The notes beneath the pieces were generated by a model. It saw only the letters and a list, made by a program, of their open reading frames with translations. It was not told the origin of the DNA and searched no databases. A stretch of DNA of 64,000 bases from Mayfieldus sp038040285 (GTDB lineage: Bacteria > Actinomycetota > Thermoleophilia > Solirubrobacterales > 70-9): assembly GCA_038040285.1 (NCBI GenBank), contig JBBPIN010000001.1, forward strand, positions 62,001-126,000, given 5' to 3'. The position numbers and the translations under genes are program-made. Shown piece after piece: positions 1-8,578 of the stretch (its first letter is position 1; each line of letters begins with the position of its first letter).

Positions 1-212
1 CGCGAGAAGACCGCGAGGTCGCGCATTCCCACGCTGCGCCAACGTTTGAAGACGTCCTCGAGCTTCAGCGCTTCCCGCTTCTCGGCGACGTCGAGGACGA
101 TCAGTCCGCGCTGGCGCAGCTGCTCAGAGACCTGAGCCTTGGATCCCGCCTCCACCTCCCCGCGGGAGGGCACGCCGGCGACGTCGAGCGCTCGAAACGC
201 GAAGGTGCTCAT
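1..212 (-). CDS. pilC: PilC/GspF-type pilus inner-membrane platform protein, N-terminal fragment
   Basis: Only the first 70 codons lie in the window; the gene runs off the left edge. The translation starts MSTFAFRALDVAG, continues into EQLRQRGLIVLDV and ends in MRDLAVFSR, which is the classic N-terminus of the PilC/GspF family: a short beta segment followed by the start of the first T2SSF four-helix domain. The family forms the inner-membrane platform on which the PilB and PilT motors act. The start codon overlaps the pilT stop in an ATGA arrangement, indicating translational coupling. The identification rests on the family N-terminus and on position; the membrane segments are outside the window. 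Confidence 0.85.
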   Translation of the reverse strand, partial: MSTFAFRALDVAGVPSRGEVEAGSKAQVSEQLRQRGLIVLDVAEKREALKLEDVFKRWRSVGMRDLAVFS

Positions 213-1324
213 GCGTAGCTCACCGACTGCGGCTGAGCCGGCTGCGGGGACGGGGCAGCGTCCAGCAGCCGCTTCAGCTCCTCGGGCACCGAGGCGCGCT
301 GCTCGGCCAGCGCGCGGGTGATCTTGCCCTGGCGCACCAGCTGGGTGAGGTTGGCATCCATGGTCTGCATCCCGCTCGCGCCCGAGGTCTGGATCGTCGA
401 ATAGATCTGATGGGTCTTGCCCTCGCGGATCAGGTTGCGGATCGCCGGCGTGGGCACCAGCACCTCAGAGGCGACGACCCGCCCCGAACCGTCGGCGGTT
501 TGCAGCAGCTGCTGGGTGACAATGCCCTGCAGGGCGATCGAGAGCTGCATCCGCACTTGTCCCTGCTGGTGGGGGGGAAAGACGTCGATCACGCGGTCCA
601 CGGTCTGGGCCGCCGACTGGGTGTGCAGCGTCGCGAACACCAGATGCCCCGTCTCGGCTGCGGTCAGCGCCGTGGAAACCGTCTCCAGGTCGCGCATCTC
701 GCCGACCAGGATCACGTCGGGGTCCTGGCGCAGCGCCGCCCGAAGGGCGCTTGCGAAGTCGGGCGCGTCAGAGCCAATCTCGCGCTGGTTGACGATGCAC
801 TTCTGGTGCCGGTGCAGGAACTCGATCGGATCCTCGATCGTCAGGATGTGCTCCGCGCGCTCGTGGTTGATGACGTCCACCATCGAGGCCAGGGTGGTCG
901 ACTTTCCAGAACCGGTCGGTCCGGTCACGAGGACGAACCCACGCGGCAGCGTGGTGAAGTCATTGAGCACCGCCGGCATGCCGAGCTGGTCGAGGCTGGG
1001 AATCTGGTCCGGCGTGTGTCGCAGAGCTGCGCTGATCGAGCCGCGCTGGAAGTAGCAGTTGACTCGAAACCGCGCCACGTCGGGGATCGCGTAGGCAAAG
1101 TCGAGCTGCTTGCTGCTCTCGAAGCGCTTGCGCTGGTCGTCGCTGAGGATGCTGTAGACGACGTCGCGCGTGTGCTGCGGCGTCAGTTTCGGGTACTCCT
1201 CCATCGTTGTGACCAGCCCGCGCACGCGCAGCACCGGCGGTGAGCCCGGCGTCAGGTGCACGTCCGAGGCCCGCGCCTCGACCATCTTGGTGAGAACCTC
1301 TGCGAAGTCGAAATCCATCGTCAC
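209..1324 (-). CDS. pilT: Type IV pilus retraction ATPase PilT (first copy)
   Basis: 371 aa, full length for PilT. The N-terminal PAS-like domain contains the family motif SDVHLTPGSPPVLRV (about residues 20-34). The RecA-like ATPase domain has Walker A GPTGSGKST near residues 135-143, an Asp box (TIEDPIE), Walker B DPDVILVGEMRD near 200-211 and the His box HLVFATLHT. PilT hexamers power pilus retraction at the cytoplasmic face of the inner membrane. It lies between pilB (47 bp upstream) and pilC (ATGA overlap), so it is probably co-transcribed with them. A second PilT homologue is encoded at 5559-6701; the division of labour between them cannot be read from sequence. Confidence 0.93.
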   Translation of the reverse strand: MTMDFDFAEVLTKMVEARASDVHLTPGSPPVLRVRGLVTTMEEYPKLTPQHTRDVVYSILSDDQRKRFESSKQLDFAYAIPDVARFRVNCYFQRGSISAALRHTPDQIPSLDQLGMPAVLNDFTTLPRGFVLVTGPTGSGKSTTLASMVDVINHERAEHILTIEDPIEFLHRHQKCIVNQREIGSDAPDFASALRAALRQDPDVILVGEMRDLETVSTALTAAETGHLVFATLHTQSAAQTVDRVIDVFPPHQQGQVRMQLSIALQGIVTQQLLQTADGSGRVVASEVLVPTPAIRNLIREGKTHQIYSTIQTSGASGMQTMDANLTQLVRQGKITRALAEQRASVPEELKRLLDAAPSPQPAQPQSVSYA

Positions 1325-1371
1325 GTAGGCCTAGATCGTCCGCTCGGACCCCGGACTTGAGCGCCGGAGCC

Positions 1372-3162
1372 TCAGGTCGCGACCCGGGCGACCTCCTCGA
1401 TGCTGGTCAGGCCAGCGCGAACCTTGGAAAGCCCGTCCTCCTTCAGGGTCAGCATTCCCTCCTCGCGAGCCACCTGCGCGAGTTCGGCTTCGGGTGCCAG
1501 CGACACAGCCAGGTCCTTGATGCGGTCGCTCATCACCATCACCGAGAACAGGCCGACGCGGCCGCGGTAGCCGCTCGTCATGCAGCGCGCACAACCGACC
1601 GGTTCGTAGACCTCGAGGTCGCTGTCGACGCTGAACCCGGACTCCTCCAGTACGGCCTGGGGCATGACGCTACCGCGCTTGCAGTGCGAGCAGAGGCGGC
1701 GGGCCAGCCGCTGAGCGATCACGCAGTCGACCGCCGAGGCCGTGAGGAAGGCCTCGATGCCCATTTTGGCGAGCCGGATCACCGCTCCCGGCGCGTCATT
1801 GGTGTGCAGCGTGGTAAGGACCATGTGGCCGGTCAGCGCGGCCTCGATCGCAATCCGCGCGGTCTCCGCGTCTCGCACCTCCCCGACCATGATGATGTCG
1901 GGGTCGGCGCGCAGGATCGAGCGCAGCCCGGTGGCGAAGCTGAGTCCCGCCTTGCGGTTGACGTTGATCTGGTTGATTCCCGGCAGCCGGTACTCGACCG
2001 GGTCCTCGATCGTGATGATGTTCTTCTCGATCTCGTTGAGCTCCTGCAGCGCCGCGTAGAGGGTCGTCGACTTGCCCGATCCGGTCGGGCCGGTGACCAG
2101 CACCGCGCCGTAGGACTGGCGAAAGGCCGCCTCGAAACGCGCGCGCGCCTCGCCGCCGAGGCCGAGTTCGTCGAGCGAGAAGACCGCGTTGGACTTGTCG
2201 AGGATGCGGATCGCGGCCCCCTCACCGCGCTGGGTGGGCAGCGTGGTGACGCGCAGGTCCACCCTGCGGTCCTCGACGTTCACGCTCACGCGCCCGTCCT
2301 GGGGCACCCGCTTCTCGGCGATATCCAGCTCGCTCATGATCTTGATCCGGGAGACCACGCCCAAGACCATTCGCTTCGGCACCTGCGCCGCTTCGCGCAG
2401 TACGCCGTCGACGCGGAAGCGCACCCGCATATCGTCCTCGCCGGGCTCGAAGTGGATGTCGGAGGCGCCCTCGTTCGCCGCCTGGCCAAGGATGCTGTAA
2501 ACCAGCTTGATAACTGGCGCGTCCTGGGCCGACGCGCGCAGGTCCGTGATTTCTGCCTCTTCCTCCTGGTCGGCCTCGTCCACCGCTTCGCTGACCGCCG
2601 ACGAAAGCGTGCTGAGCCGCGTGATCAGCGCATCGATGTCGTCGGGCGCTGCGACCGCGACCCTGCAGTTGAGGCCAGTCGCCATCTGGATGTCGTCCAC
2701 GGCCAGCACGTTCGCCGGGTCCGCCATCGCCAGCAGCAGCGTTTCCTTGTCGACGTGACCGACCGGTACCGCTCGGGTTCGGCGTGCGGAGCTCACCGAG
2801 ACGAGGTTCGCCGCCGCCATGTCGACCTGGTAGACATTGAGATCGACGTAGTCGAGCCCGTAGCGCTCCGCTATCGCGCGCGAGAGTTGGTCGGAGTCGA
2901 TGACCGCTTCCTTGAGCAGCAGCTCCTCGGGCGAGCGGCCGGCCGCGCGCGACTCGCTGATGGCACGCTCGACCCGCTCCGCAGTCACGTAGCCGCGCTC
3001 GACCAGCACGTCGGTGATGAAGCGGCCGGAGTGGCCGCGGCGGCGCGGCGGTACGAGACCCGGAGTCTGCGACTCCTCGACCTCGTCGTCAAGGCCCGCG
3101 AGGGCCCCTGCCGGCGGGTCAACCGGCGTCAAGGTCGCCTCACGTTCACCAGGGCTCGCCAT
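1372..3162 (-). CDS. pilB: Type IV pilus assembly ATPase PilB
   Basis: 596 aa from the ATG at 3162, chosen because the preceding gene stops at 3165 and the longer open frame upstream has non-pilus composition. The order is a GspE/MshE N-terminal domain (about residues 45-175), an acidic linker near 195-205, then the extension ATPase domain. Visible motifs are GPTGSGKSTT (about 358-367), the Asp box TIEDPVEY, Walker B DPDIIMVGEVRD (about 420-431), the His box TTLHT, and the tetracysteine zinc site (CSHCKRG near 491 and CARC further on) typical of PilB/GspE. It energises pilus extension. It sits just downstream of a membrane protein gene and upstream of pilT. Confidence 0.93.
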   Translation of the reverse strand: MASPGEREATLTPVDPPAGALAGLDDEVEESQTPGLVPPRRRGHSGRFITDVLVERGYVTAERVERAISESRAAGRSPEELLLKEAVIDSDQLSRAIAERYGLDYVDLNVYQVDMAAANLVSVSSARRTRAVPVGHVDKETLLLAMADPANVLAVDDIQMATGLNCRVAVAAPDDIDALITRLSTLSSAVSEAVDEADQEEEAEITDLRASAQDAPVIKLVYSILGQAANEGASDIHFEPGEDDMRVRFRVDGVLREAAQVPKRMVLGVVSRIKIMSELDIAEKRVPQDGRVSVNVEDRRVDLRVTTLPTQRGEGAAIRILDKSNAVFSLDELGLGGEARARFEAAFRQSYGAVLVTGPTGSGKSTTLYAALQELNEIEKNIITIEDPVEYRLPGINQINVNRKAGLSFATGLRSILRADPDIIMVGEVRDAETARIAIEAALTGHMVLTTLHTNDAPGAVIRLAKMGIEAFLTASAVDCVIAQRLARRLCSHCKRGSVMPQAVLEESGFSVDSDLEVYEPVGCARCMTSGYRGRVGLFSVMVMSDRIKDLAVSLAPEAELAQVAREEGMLTLKEDGLSKVRAGLTSIEEVARVAT

Positions 3163-3164
3163 CG

Positions 3165-3803
3165 CTAGGGGTGGTAGGGGCGGTTGGTGGGGCCGCGGTA
3201 GAGCGCGTCCTTGACCGCCTGAACGACGCTCTCGGCATCGCGGAAGCCGTAGCTGACGCTGGCGGTCGGGGTGCCGTGAGTGAGCTTGCGGGGGCGCAGA
3301 ACCACGAGCGCCGGGAGCACGCTGACGTCGACGCCCTGGGTGAGCCAGGCGTAGCGCGCGATGTGCCATGCCTTGGTCACATAGACCTTCGCGCGCGGCT
3401 CGAGACGGAGCAGCTCCACGGATCGGCGCACGAGACGGTCGTCGATGCCGCCCGCCCGCCGAACGAGCAGGACGATCGCCTTGCCGTGACGGTAGGCGGG
3501 CAGGAGTCCCTTCGGCAGGCCCGGGCCAGGGACGACGTCGGCAGGGACCTGCGGCGCCGCGCCAGACGAAGGGGCGGAAGAAGATCCTGACGAGAGGCCC
3601 GTTGCGCCCGTGGCAGCTGTAGCCCCACCGGCCTCTGCTGGCCCTGTCGCAGACGAGGCGCTGGGGCTCGCAGCCGTGGGCGCTGCGCTAGGCTCGCTCC
3701 CGCCGCCCTTCGTGGTCTTCAACAGCAGGATCCCGCCCAGGAGGGAGAGCACGCCAAGCATTGCGAACTGCAGCATGCGATTGTCGTTGATCGCCGTTCT
3801 CAT
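3165..3803 (-). CDS. Membrane-anchored protein with a thioredoxin-like C-terminal domain, pilus cluster
   Basis: 212 aa, not a named family to me. One N-terminal membrane segment (about residues 12-30, FAMLGVLSLLGGILLL) is followed by a Ser/Ala/Gly/Thr-rich low-complexity linker to about residue 100. A compact domain follows (KAIVLLVRRAGGIDD, then a helix, a strand and VSVLPALVVLRP), which resembles a thioredoxin fold with its cis-proline loop but with no CxxC redox pair. Gene order places it inside the pilus operon, 2 bp before pilB. Membrane anchoring is read from the hydrophobic segment; the thioredoxin-like fold is inference. A structural or scaffold role in pilus assembly is more likely than redox chemistry. 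Confidence 0.6.
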   Translation of the reverse strand: MRTAINDNRMLQFAMLGVLSLLGGILLLKTTKGGGSEPSAAPTAASPSASSATGPAEAGGATAATGATGLSSGSSSAPSSGAAPQVPADVVPGPGLPKGLLPAYRHGKAIVLLVRRAGGIDDRLVRRSVELLRLEPRAKVYVTKAWHIARYAWLTQGVDVSVLPALVVLRPRKLTHGTPTASVSYGFRDAESVVQAVKDALYRGPTNRPYHP

Positions 3804-3841
3804 CGCCTATACAAAGTCGGCTTATGGCGGCGGAACCTTGA

Positions 3842-3896
3842 GCATCGGCCCGCGCCTGAAAAGCTGCGACCGCCGAAGCCCGCGCGGTTAACAGTT
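3842..3896. repeat. 55-bp exact duplicate flanking the N gap, left copy
   Basis: This 55-bp stretch is identical base for base to 3997-4051 on the other side of the N run. The identity starts and stops exactly at the gap edges, as expected when two contigs that share a k-mer-length overlap are scaffolded instead of merged. It is most likely an assembly artefact and not a biological repeat. Confidence 0.9.
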
Positions 3897-3996
3897 NNNN
3901 NNNNNNNNNNNNNNNNNNNNNNNNNNNNNNNNNNNNNNNNNNNNNNNNNNNNNNNNNNNNNNNNNNNNNNNNNNNNNNNNNNNNNNNNNNNNNNNN
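3897..3996. other. Scaffold gap, 100 N
   Basis: Exactly 100 undetermined bases, the conventional length for a gap of unknown size. Because its flanks are a 55-bp duplicate of each other, the true sequence here is probably one copy of that 55-mer with no missing gene. Coordinates right of the gap would then shift by 155 bases. Confidence 0.95.
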
Positions 3997-4051
3997 GCAT
4001 CGGCCCGCGCCTGAAAAGCTGCGACCGCCGAAGCCCGCGCGGTTAACAGTT
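3997..4051. repeat. 55-bp exact duplicate flanking the N gap, right copy
   Basis: Identical to 3842-3896. It includes the stop codon of the PilX-like gene at 4043-4045, so the same stop signal also appears, without its gene, left of the gap. Confidence 0.9.
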
Positions 4052-5479
4052 GGCGTCGACGGTGGCGCCGCTCGGACCGCACTCCACGTACGAACCCTGG
4101 GTGTAGACGATGTACGTGGTGCCACCGGCGCCAACCGGCGGGACGTTGGGGTCCGACACCATGTGGGCGCTGCCGCCGATGGACAGTGTCTTACCGGCCG
4201 CACTGCCGACGTAGGTCGTGTTGCCCCACAGCGTCACATCGGTGCGCGGTGCGTAAAGCGCGAACTGATTGTCGAGCTTGCTGTTGCCGGTGAAGACGGC
4301 CGTCGTGGTTCGACTGGTGGATCCGACCATGTAGATGGCCGGAAGGTCGTAGCTGTTTTGGCTGGGGTCCCAGCCGGTGCTGAGGATGGTCGAGCTGCCG
4401 GTCACCGAGACCTGATTCGCCGGGCTCGCCTGGCCGCAGGCCTCCGGCGAGTCGATATAGATCTTCGCGTTCGCTCCTCCCGCCATGATCAGCTGGCTGT
4501 TGCCTTGGATATCCAGCTTGCACAAGCTGTAGCTGAAGCCGCCCAGCGTGACCGTGGTGTTTCCCGTCAAGGTCAGCGTGCGGGTGGTGGCGTTCCAGCT
4601 GAAGCCGCTGCCCGTCTTCGTGTCCTGGCCCGGCTGGTTTATGTTGGTGAGGCGGCTGTTCGAGTTACTGGCGTTGACCGCGGTGATGTCGACCGGGGTC
4701 AGCGTCAGGTTTCCGTATGAGACGGAGTAGCCGGAGCACTGGTGGCTGGGGTTTATCACCTGGTGACCGGTGCCGACCTGGATGTTCCCGCAGACGCTGC
4801 TCGCGGCCAACATGGTCACGTCGCCGTTGGTCCCCATGTCGACGTCGATGTCCGAGCTGCCATCCGTCGTTATGCCGTTGAGACCGACCACCTTCATCGA
4901 GCTGTTGGCATTCCCCAACGATCCGATGATGCCCGTTGCGACTACCGAGACGCGCCGCGTGACCCCGTCCTGGTAGCCCTGCGCGACGATCTTCACCTGC
5001 CGGACCTTCGACCAGCCGCCGGGGCCGGGCTGGCATCCCGCCCCCAACACCCCGAACAGGCAGGGCTTGACCCAGTAGGTGAAATAGCCGTTGCCGACCT
5101 TGGCGTCGGGGTCGCTGGCCCCGCCCGCCCCGCCGCACCACGGCGTCGAGCCCGCGGGAATCGAGTTCTTGCTGTAGGTGGCGCTGCTGCCGCTGCCGGT
5201 CTTCACCATGCACGGCAGAGGGTCCGTGGTCGCGATCTTGTTGTAGGTCACCAGCGCCCGCTGGGCGCCGGCGTCGGCAATCGCCAGGGCAGCCTTGCTG
5301 TCCTGGTCCACGGTGCTACCGCTCAACGCGTTGACCGCGGCGGTGACGGTGGCGGCGGAGAAGCCCAAGCCGATCACCATCACGGTGAGGACCACCGGCA
5401 TCGCCATGCCGCGCTCGCTGCCGAGCAGCGCACCAAAGCTTTCTTGCATGCGACGAATTCGACCCATCGCTCGCAGCAT
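4043..5479 (-). CDS. PilX-like pilus-associated protein with a large secreted beta-rich domain
   Basis: 478 aa. The N-terminus carries a pilin-like region: SERGMAMPVVLTVMVIGLGF near residues 21-40 is a basic/Gly stretch followed by a long hydrophobic helix, as in PilX N-terminal proteins. A strict type IV prepilin cleavage site (G followed by F/M-x4-E) is not present. The remainder is Gly/Ser/Thr/Asn-rich with many short beta strands and several cysteines, similar to the DUF7305-type region found on PilX-like proteins of Thermoleophilia. Likely a minor pilin or pilus-tip or surface protein. It is transcribed with the flanking pilus genes. Alternative starts exist near residue 5; the first ATG is kept. 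Confidence 0.75.
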   Translation of the reverse strand: MLRAMGRIRRMQESFGALLGSERGMAMPVVLTVMVIGLGFSAATVTAAVNALSGSTVDQDSKAALAIADAGAQRALVTYNKIATTDPLPCMVKTGSGSSATYSKNSIPAGSTPWCGGAGGASDPDAKVGNGYFTYWVKPCLFGVLGAGCQPGPGGWSKVRQVKIVAQGYQDGVTRRVSVVATGIIGSLGNANSSMKVVGLNGITTDGSSDIDVDMGTNGDVTMLAASSVCGNIQVGTGHQVINPSHQCSGYSVSYGNLTLTPVDITAVNASNSNSRLTNINQPGQDTKTGSGFSWNATTRTLTLTGNTTVTLGGFSYSLCKLDIQGNSQLIMAGGANAKIYIDSPEACGQASPANQVSVTGSSTILSTGWDPSQNSYDLPAIYMVGSTSRTTTAVFTGNSKLDNQFALYAPRTDVTLWGNTTYVGSAAGKTLSIGGSAHMVSDPNVPPVGAGGTTYIVYTQGSYVECGPSGATVDANC

Positions 5480-5558
5480 CGACCCACCGTGACGGTGACT
5501 TGAGCCAGCCTGGGCACAAAGCCCGACTATTGGGCCGAACCTTCGTCCACCGGTAGGC

Positions 5559-6701
5559 CTAGGAGGTGATGCCGGGCACGGAGGTGCCGTCCCCGTTGCC
5601 CATCACCTGCTCGATGCCGCTGGCCCGCTCGCCCTTCGCACCCAGCATCAGCTTGAAGTCGTGCGGGCTGGTGGCGGTCTCTAGCGCCACCTCCTCGCTC
5701 AACACCCCATCCATCACGTAGCCGAGCAGTGCCTGGTCGAAGGTCTGCATTCCATAGAAGGCGCCCTCGGCGATTACGTCGCTGATCTTGCCTGTGTCCT
5801 CGGGGCTGAGGATCAGGTCCTGGATGCGACCGGTTGAGACCATGATCTCGGCGGCGGCGAGGCGGCCCTGGCCATCGGCGCGCGGCACGAGTCGCTGTGA
5901 GATCGCCGCCCGCAGGGTCGAGGCGAGCATCACCCGGGCCTGCTGCTGGTGATGGGGCGGAAAGAAGTCGATTATGCGGTTGATCGTCTCGGTTGCATCG
6001 AGGGTGTGAAGCGTGGAGAGGACGAGGTGGCCGGTCTCGGCCGCCGACAGCGCCGTGCGGACGGTCTCCTCATCACGCATCTCCCCGATCAGGATCACGT
6101 CGGGGTCTTGGCGCAGCACTCGCCGCATCGCTCGCGCGAAGCTCTCCGTGTCGACTCCGACCTCGCGCTGGTTGATGATCGATCGCTTGTCGGCGTGCAG
6201 GTACTCGATCGGGTCCTCGAGGGTGACGACGTGACGGGCCCGCGTCGAGTTGATGTGGTCGATCATCGCCGCCAGGGTCGTCGACTTGCCCGAGCCGGTC
6301 GTCCCGGTGAGCAGGATGATCCCTCGCGGCTCTTCGGCGAGGTTTCGAATGACGTCCGGAAGCTCCAGCTCCTCGATCGTCTTGACCTGGAACGGGATCG
6401 CGCGGCAGGCGATCGAGACCGAGCCGCGCTGGCGGAAGGCGTTGACGCGAAATCGGGAGAGACCGCGGATCGCGTGCGCGAAGTCCACCTCGCCGACCTC
6501 CTCAAACTCGCTCTTTCCGCGGGCGTCGGTGAGGATCGACTCAAGCGCCGCCTCGGTGTCTTCCGGCTTCAGCTTCTCGGCGCCCTCGAGCGGCCGCAGC
6601 TCGCCATCGACACGCAGCATCGGCGGCGATCCCGCCTTGACGTGCAGGTCGGATCCCCCCAGTTCGACGGTCGTGCGCAGCGCGGAATCGAGATCGAGCA
6701 C
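5559..6701 (-). CDS. pilT: Type IV pilus retraction ATPase PilT (second copy)
   Basis: About 380 aa from a GTG at 6701, the first in-frame start after the upstream gene's stop at 6733. The frame is open further upstream but overlaps that gene. The family N-terminal motif (GGSDLHVKAGSPPMLRV) follows directly. The ATPase core has Walker A GTTGSGKST, a TLEDPIEY Asp box, Walker B DPDVILIGEMRD and the His box HLVLSTLHT. It is clearly paralogous to the PilT at 209-1324 but diverged, as with PilT/PilU pairs, where one motor is accessory. The C-terminal tail (GERASGIEQVMGNG) differs from the first copy. No strong ribosome-binding site supports the GTG. Confidence 0.88.
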   Translation of the reverse strand: MLDLDSALRTTVELGGSDLHVKAGSPPMLRVDGELRPLEGAEKLKPEDTEAALESILTDARGKSEFEEVGEVDFAHAIRGLSRFRVNAFRQRGSVSIACRAIPFQVKTIEELELPDVIRNLAEEPRGIILLTGTTGSGKSTTLAAMIDHINSTRARHVVTLEDPIEYLHADKRSIINQREVGVDTESFARAMRRVLRQDPDVILIGEMRDEETVRTALSAAETGHLVLSTLHTLDATETINRIIDFFPPHHQQQARVMLASTLRAAISQRLVPRADGQGRLAAAEIMVSTGRIQDLILSPEDTGKISDVIAEGAFYGMQTFDQALLGYVMDGVLSEEVALETATSPHDFKLMLGAKGERASGIEQVMGNGDGTSVPGITS

Positions 6702-6732
6702 TTGACGCTTATCGGAAGCCTGGGCAAAGCCT

Positions 6733-7125
6733 TTAGAGGGCGCAGCCAGCTTGGCCGCCGCAGACCATGAACGAGGAGGCGACGAAGGCCAGCAGCGGCG
6801 CATTCACCCCGGCGAAGCCGGCCAACGCAAGGCTCGAATAACCGGCCGGCCCGCCGCCTGTCGGCATGGCGCGCATCGCGACCAGCCAGGAGATTCCCAG
6901 CGCACCGAAGAAGCGCAGCTGGAGGTCGTGTGGTGAATGCATGCTGGTGATCCCGCTCGGAGCGAGATACATGACCAGACCCGCGGCGATCCCGACCAGG
7001 AACACGAGGCCGACCTGTTCGAAGCTGACCTGGACCCGTGAACGGGCGGCGAACCAGGTCGCGAACCCGAGCACGACAAGGGTCGCGTACCCCCAGACGG
7101 CGAAGTTGAGGCTCCCCAATTCCAC
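6733..7125 (-). CDS. Small polytopic membrane protein at the head of the pilus cluster
   Basis: 130 aa with about four hydrophobic segments (FAVWGYATLVVLGFATWF; GLVFLVGIAAGLVMYLA; LQLRFFGALGISWLVAM; LAGFAGVNAPLLAFVAS) and a Cys-containing C-terminus (VCGGQAGCAL). I do not recognise a family. It is the first gene of the minus-strand pilus cluster, 31 bp ahead of the second pilT, which suggests a pilus-related role, but nothing in the protein proves that. It lacks the aspartates and cysteines of a prepilin peptidase. Confidence 0.6.
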   Translation of the reverse strand: MELGSLNFAVWGYATLVVLGFATWFAARSRVQVSFEQVGLVFLVGIAAGLVMYLAPSGITSMHSPHDLQLRFFGALGISWLVAMRAMPTGGGPAGYSSLALAGFAGVNAPLLAFVASSFMVCGGQAGCAL

Positions 7126-7322
7126 GTCGCTTAAATCGGCATGAGGACAGGCGCGGCTGAGGCGCGGCGCCGAGGCTCGACGCCTGTGCTTGGGAAAAGT
7201 AGGGAATGAGATCTTTCGCTCGCCACCGCACCTACGGTCATGCTCAATTGTTGGTAGCGCTGAGAGCGAGCCGCTGGTAGGAGGGACGCAGCGCGGCTCG
7301 AGTAGAGCAAGAAAGGAGTCCC

Positions 7323-7847
7323 ATGAGCAAGCTCAAGTGGACGCGACCGTCGCCTGCGCTGGTCGTGGCCGTGATCGCGCTGATCGTTGCCTTGGCGGGC
7401 ACCGCCTATGCGGCGCATAGGATCAATGGCGGGTCGATCGTCAAGCAGTCGATCGGCGGCGGCAAGCTGAAAAAGCACACGCTGACCGGCTTCCAGATCA
7501 ACACCTCGAAGATCGGGACGGTCCCCAGCGCCAAGCGGGCGACCAACGTGTTCTGGGTGGTGGCCAACAACCCGGCAGGCGCCAACAACGTCACCCTGGC
7601 GCGGACCAACACCTCCGGCGTCACCCTGCAGGAAAGTGGCGGAGCGGTGACGGTGAATTTCCCGTTCGACGTCTCGGGTTGTGCGGATGTCGCCGCCCGC
7701 AACAACACGGCAACCGGCACCCCTGGCCCTGGGTACGCCCAGACCAACGGCGTATCCGGTTCACCGAACGCGTTGCAGGTCCGGACGCGTGACAACACCG
7801 GCGCCGACGTCGACGCCGATTTTCATCTGATCGTGATCTGCCAGTAA
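7323..7847 (+). CDS. Secreted protein of a Thermoleophilia-type family
   Basis: 174 aa. A strong ribosome-binding site (AGAAAGGAG) sits about 6 nt before the ATG. The N-terminus is a Sec-type signal: basic residues, then LVVAVIALIVALAG and an AYAA cleavage region near residue 30. The mature part is Gly/Asn/Thr-rich with predicted beta strands and no catalytic motif I recognise. A paralogous architecture (leader ending in VYAA followed by short repeated I-x-G-x-S blocks) occurs at 18335-18985. The function is unknown; extracytoplasmic location is well supported. Confidence 0.7.
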   Translation: MSKLKWTRPSPALVVAVIALIVALAGTAYAAHRINGGSIVKQSIGGGKLKKHTLTGFQINTSKIGTVPSAKRATNVFWVVANNPAGANNVTLARTNTSGVTLQESGGAVTVNFPFDVSGCADVAARNNTATGTPGPGYAQTNGVSGSPNALQVRTRDNTGADVDADFHLIVICQ

Positions 7848-7862
7848 CCCTCGCTGAGTTGA

Positions 7863-7927
7863 GCCGGGGGCGGTCCCGCGAGGCAGGGCTATGGGGTGGT
7901 TGGCTGCCGAGCGGGACCGCCCCCGGC
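7863..7927. terminator. Large inverted repeat between convergent genes
   Basis: Perfect 17-bp arms (7863-7879 GCCGGGGGCGGTCCCGC and its complement 7911-7927) enclose a 31-nt loop. It lies between the convergent secreted-protein and acetyltransferase genes and could terminate both. No T-run follows, as is common in high-GC actinobacteria. Confidence 0.7.
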
Positions 7928-7938
7928 CTGGCGGTGGC

Positions 7939-8553
7939 TCAGCGCTGGGGATCGCGCCACATGCGGCGAATCTCCGGGCCGCCGCCGGGCATGTTGAACC
8001 TCTCGACGACACGGAATCCATGGCGCTCGTAAAGGACGCGATTTCGCTCGCTGCTGGACTCCAGATACGCGCCTATCCCATCGCGATCGCAGAGCGTGAG
8101 GATCGGACGCAGCAGCGACGATCCCAGGCCGCGGCCCTGGCGTGCAGGTTCGGTTCCCAACACCTCCAGGTACCAATGCGGGGGCCGGCGCGGGTGCAGG
8201 TGCTCAACCCGCAGCAGATACCGAAGCGCGAGCGGTAGGCGGCGACCGAACACGCGGAGCATCGGCGCCGCTTCCCGCAGCACCGTTCCCATTGGAACCG
8301 ACCAGCGACCGGGCGGGGCCCAGAATGCAGCGGCGCTGCCGTCCTCGGTCGTCCACACCTCGCGCCGATCCGGCACCAGGAGTCGCAGCTCGGTCTCGAA
8401 GAAAAGACGTTGGCGCTGCTGGCGATCTGGGAAGGGCATCAGCCACGACCAGGCCGGATCGTCGGCAAACGCGGCCGCCAACGCCTCCGCCACCCGTGGG
8501 TGATCGTCGGGCTCGGCCCTGCGCACTGAGATCTGGCCCGCCGGCTGCTGCAC
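7939..8553 (-). CDS. GNAT family N-acetyltransferase
   Basis: 204 aa, typical for a single-domain GCN5-related acetyltransferase. The acetyl-CoA pyrophosphate-binding motif is visible as ARQGRGLGSSLL (motif A, Q/R-x-x-G-x-G) near residues 137-148, preceded by the beta-4 strand WYLEVLGTEP and followed by the typical motif B region ending in NRVLYERHGFRVVERF. The family transfers acetyl groups from acetyl-CoA to amines; the substrate cannot be predicted. Start is the ATG at 8553, 25 bp from the principal sigma factor's stop at 8579; the two may be co-transcribed. Confidence 0.85.
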   Translation of the reverse strand: MQQPAGQISVRRAEPDDHPRVAEALAAAFADDPAWSWLMPFPDRQQRQRLFFETELRLLVPDRREVWTTEDGSAAAFWAPPGRWSVPMGTVLREAAPMLRVFGRRLPLALRYLLRVEHLHPRRPPHWYLEVLGTEPARQGRGLGSSLLRPILTLCDRDGIGAYLESSSERNRVLYERHGFRVVERFNMPGGGPEIRRMWRDPQR

Positions 8554-8578
8554 CGGCCGAGCCTAACCGCGTATCGCC

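Noticed and set aside
1357..3168. A 603-codon open frame opposite pilB
   Set aside because: It is antisense to a clear PilB with all ATPase motifs. Long antisense frames are expected in GC-rich DNA, and its His/Arg/Asp-rich translation has no motif.
3688..4203. Open frames reading through the N run
   Set aside because: They cross undetermined bases, and the flanking duplicate suggests that the gap is artificial.
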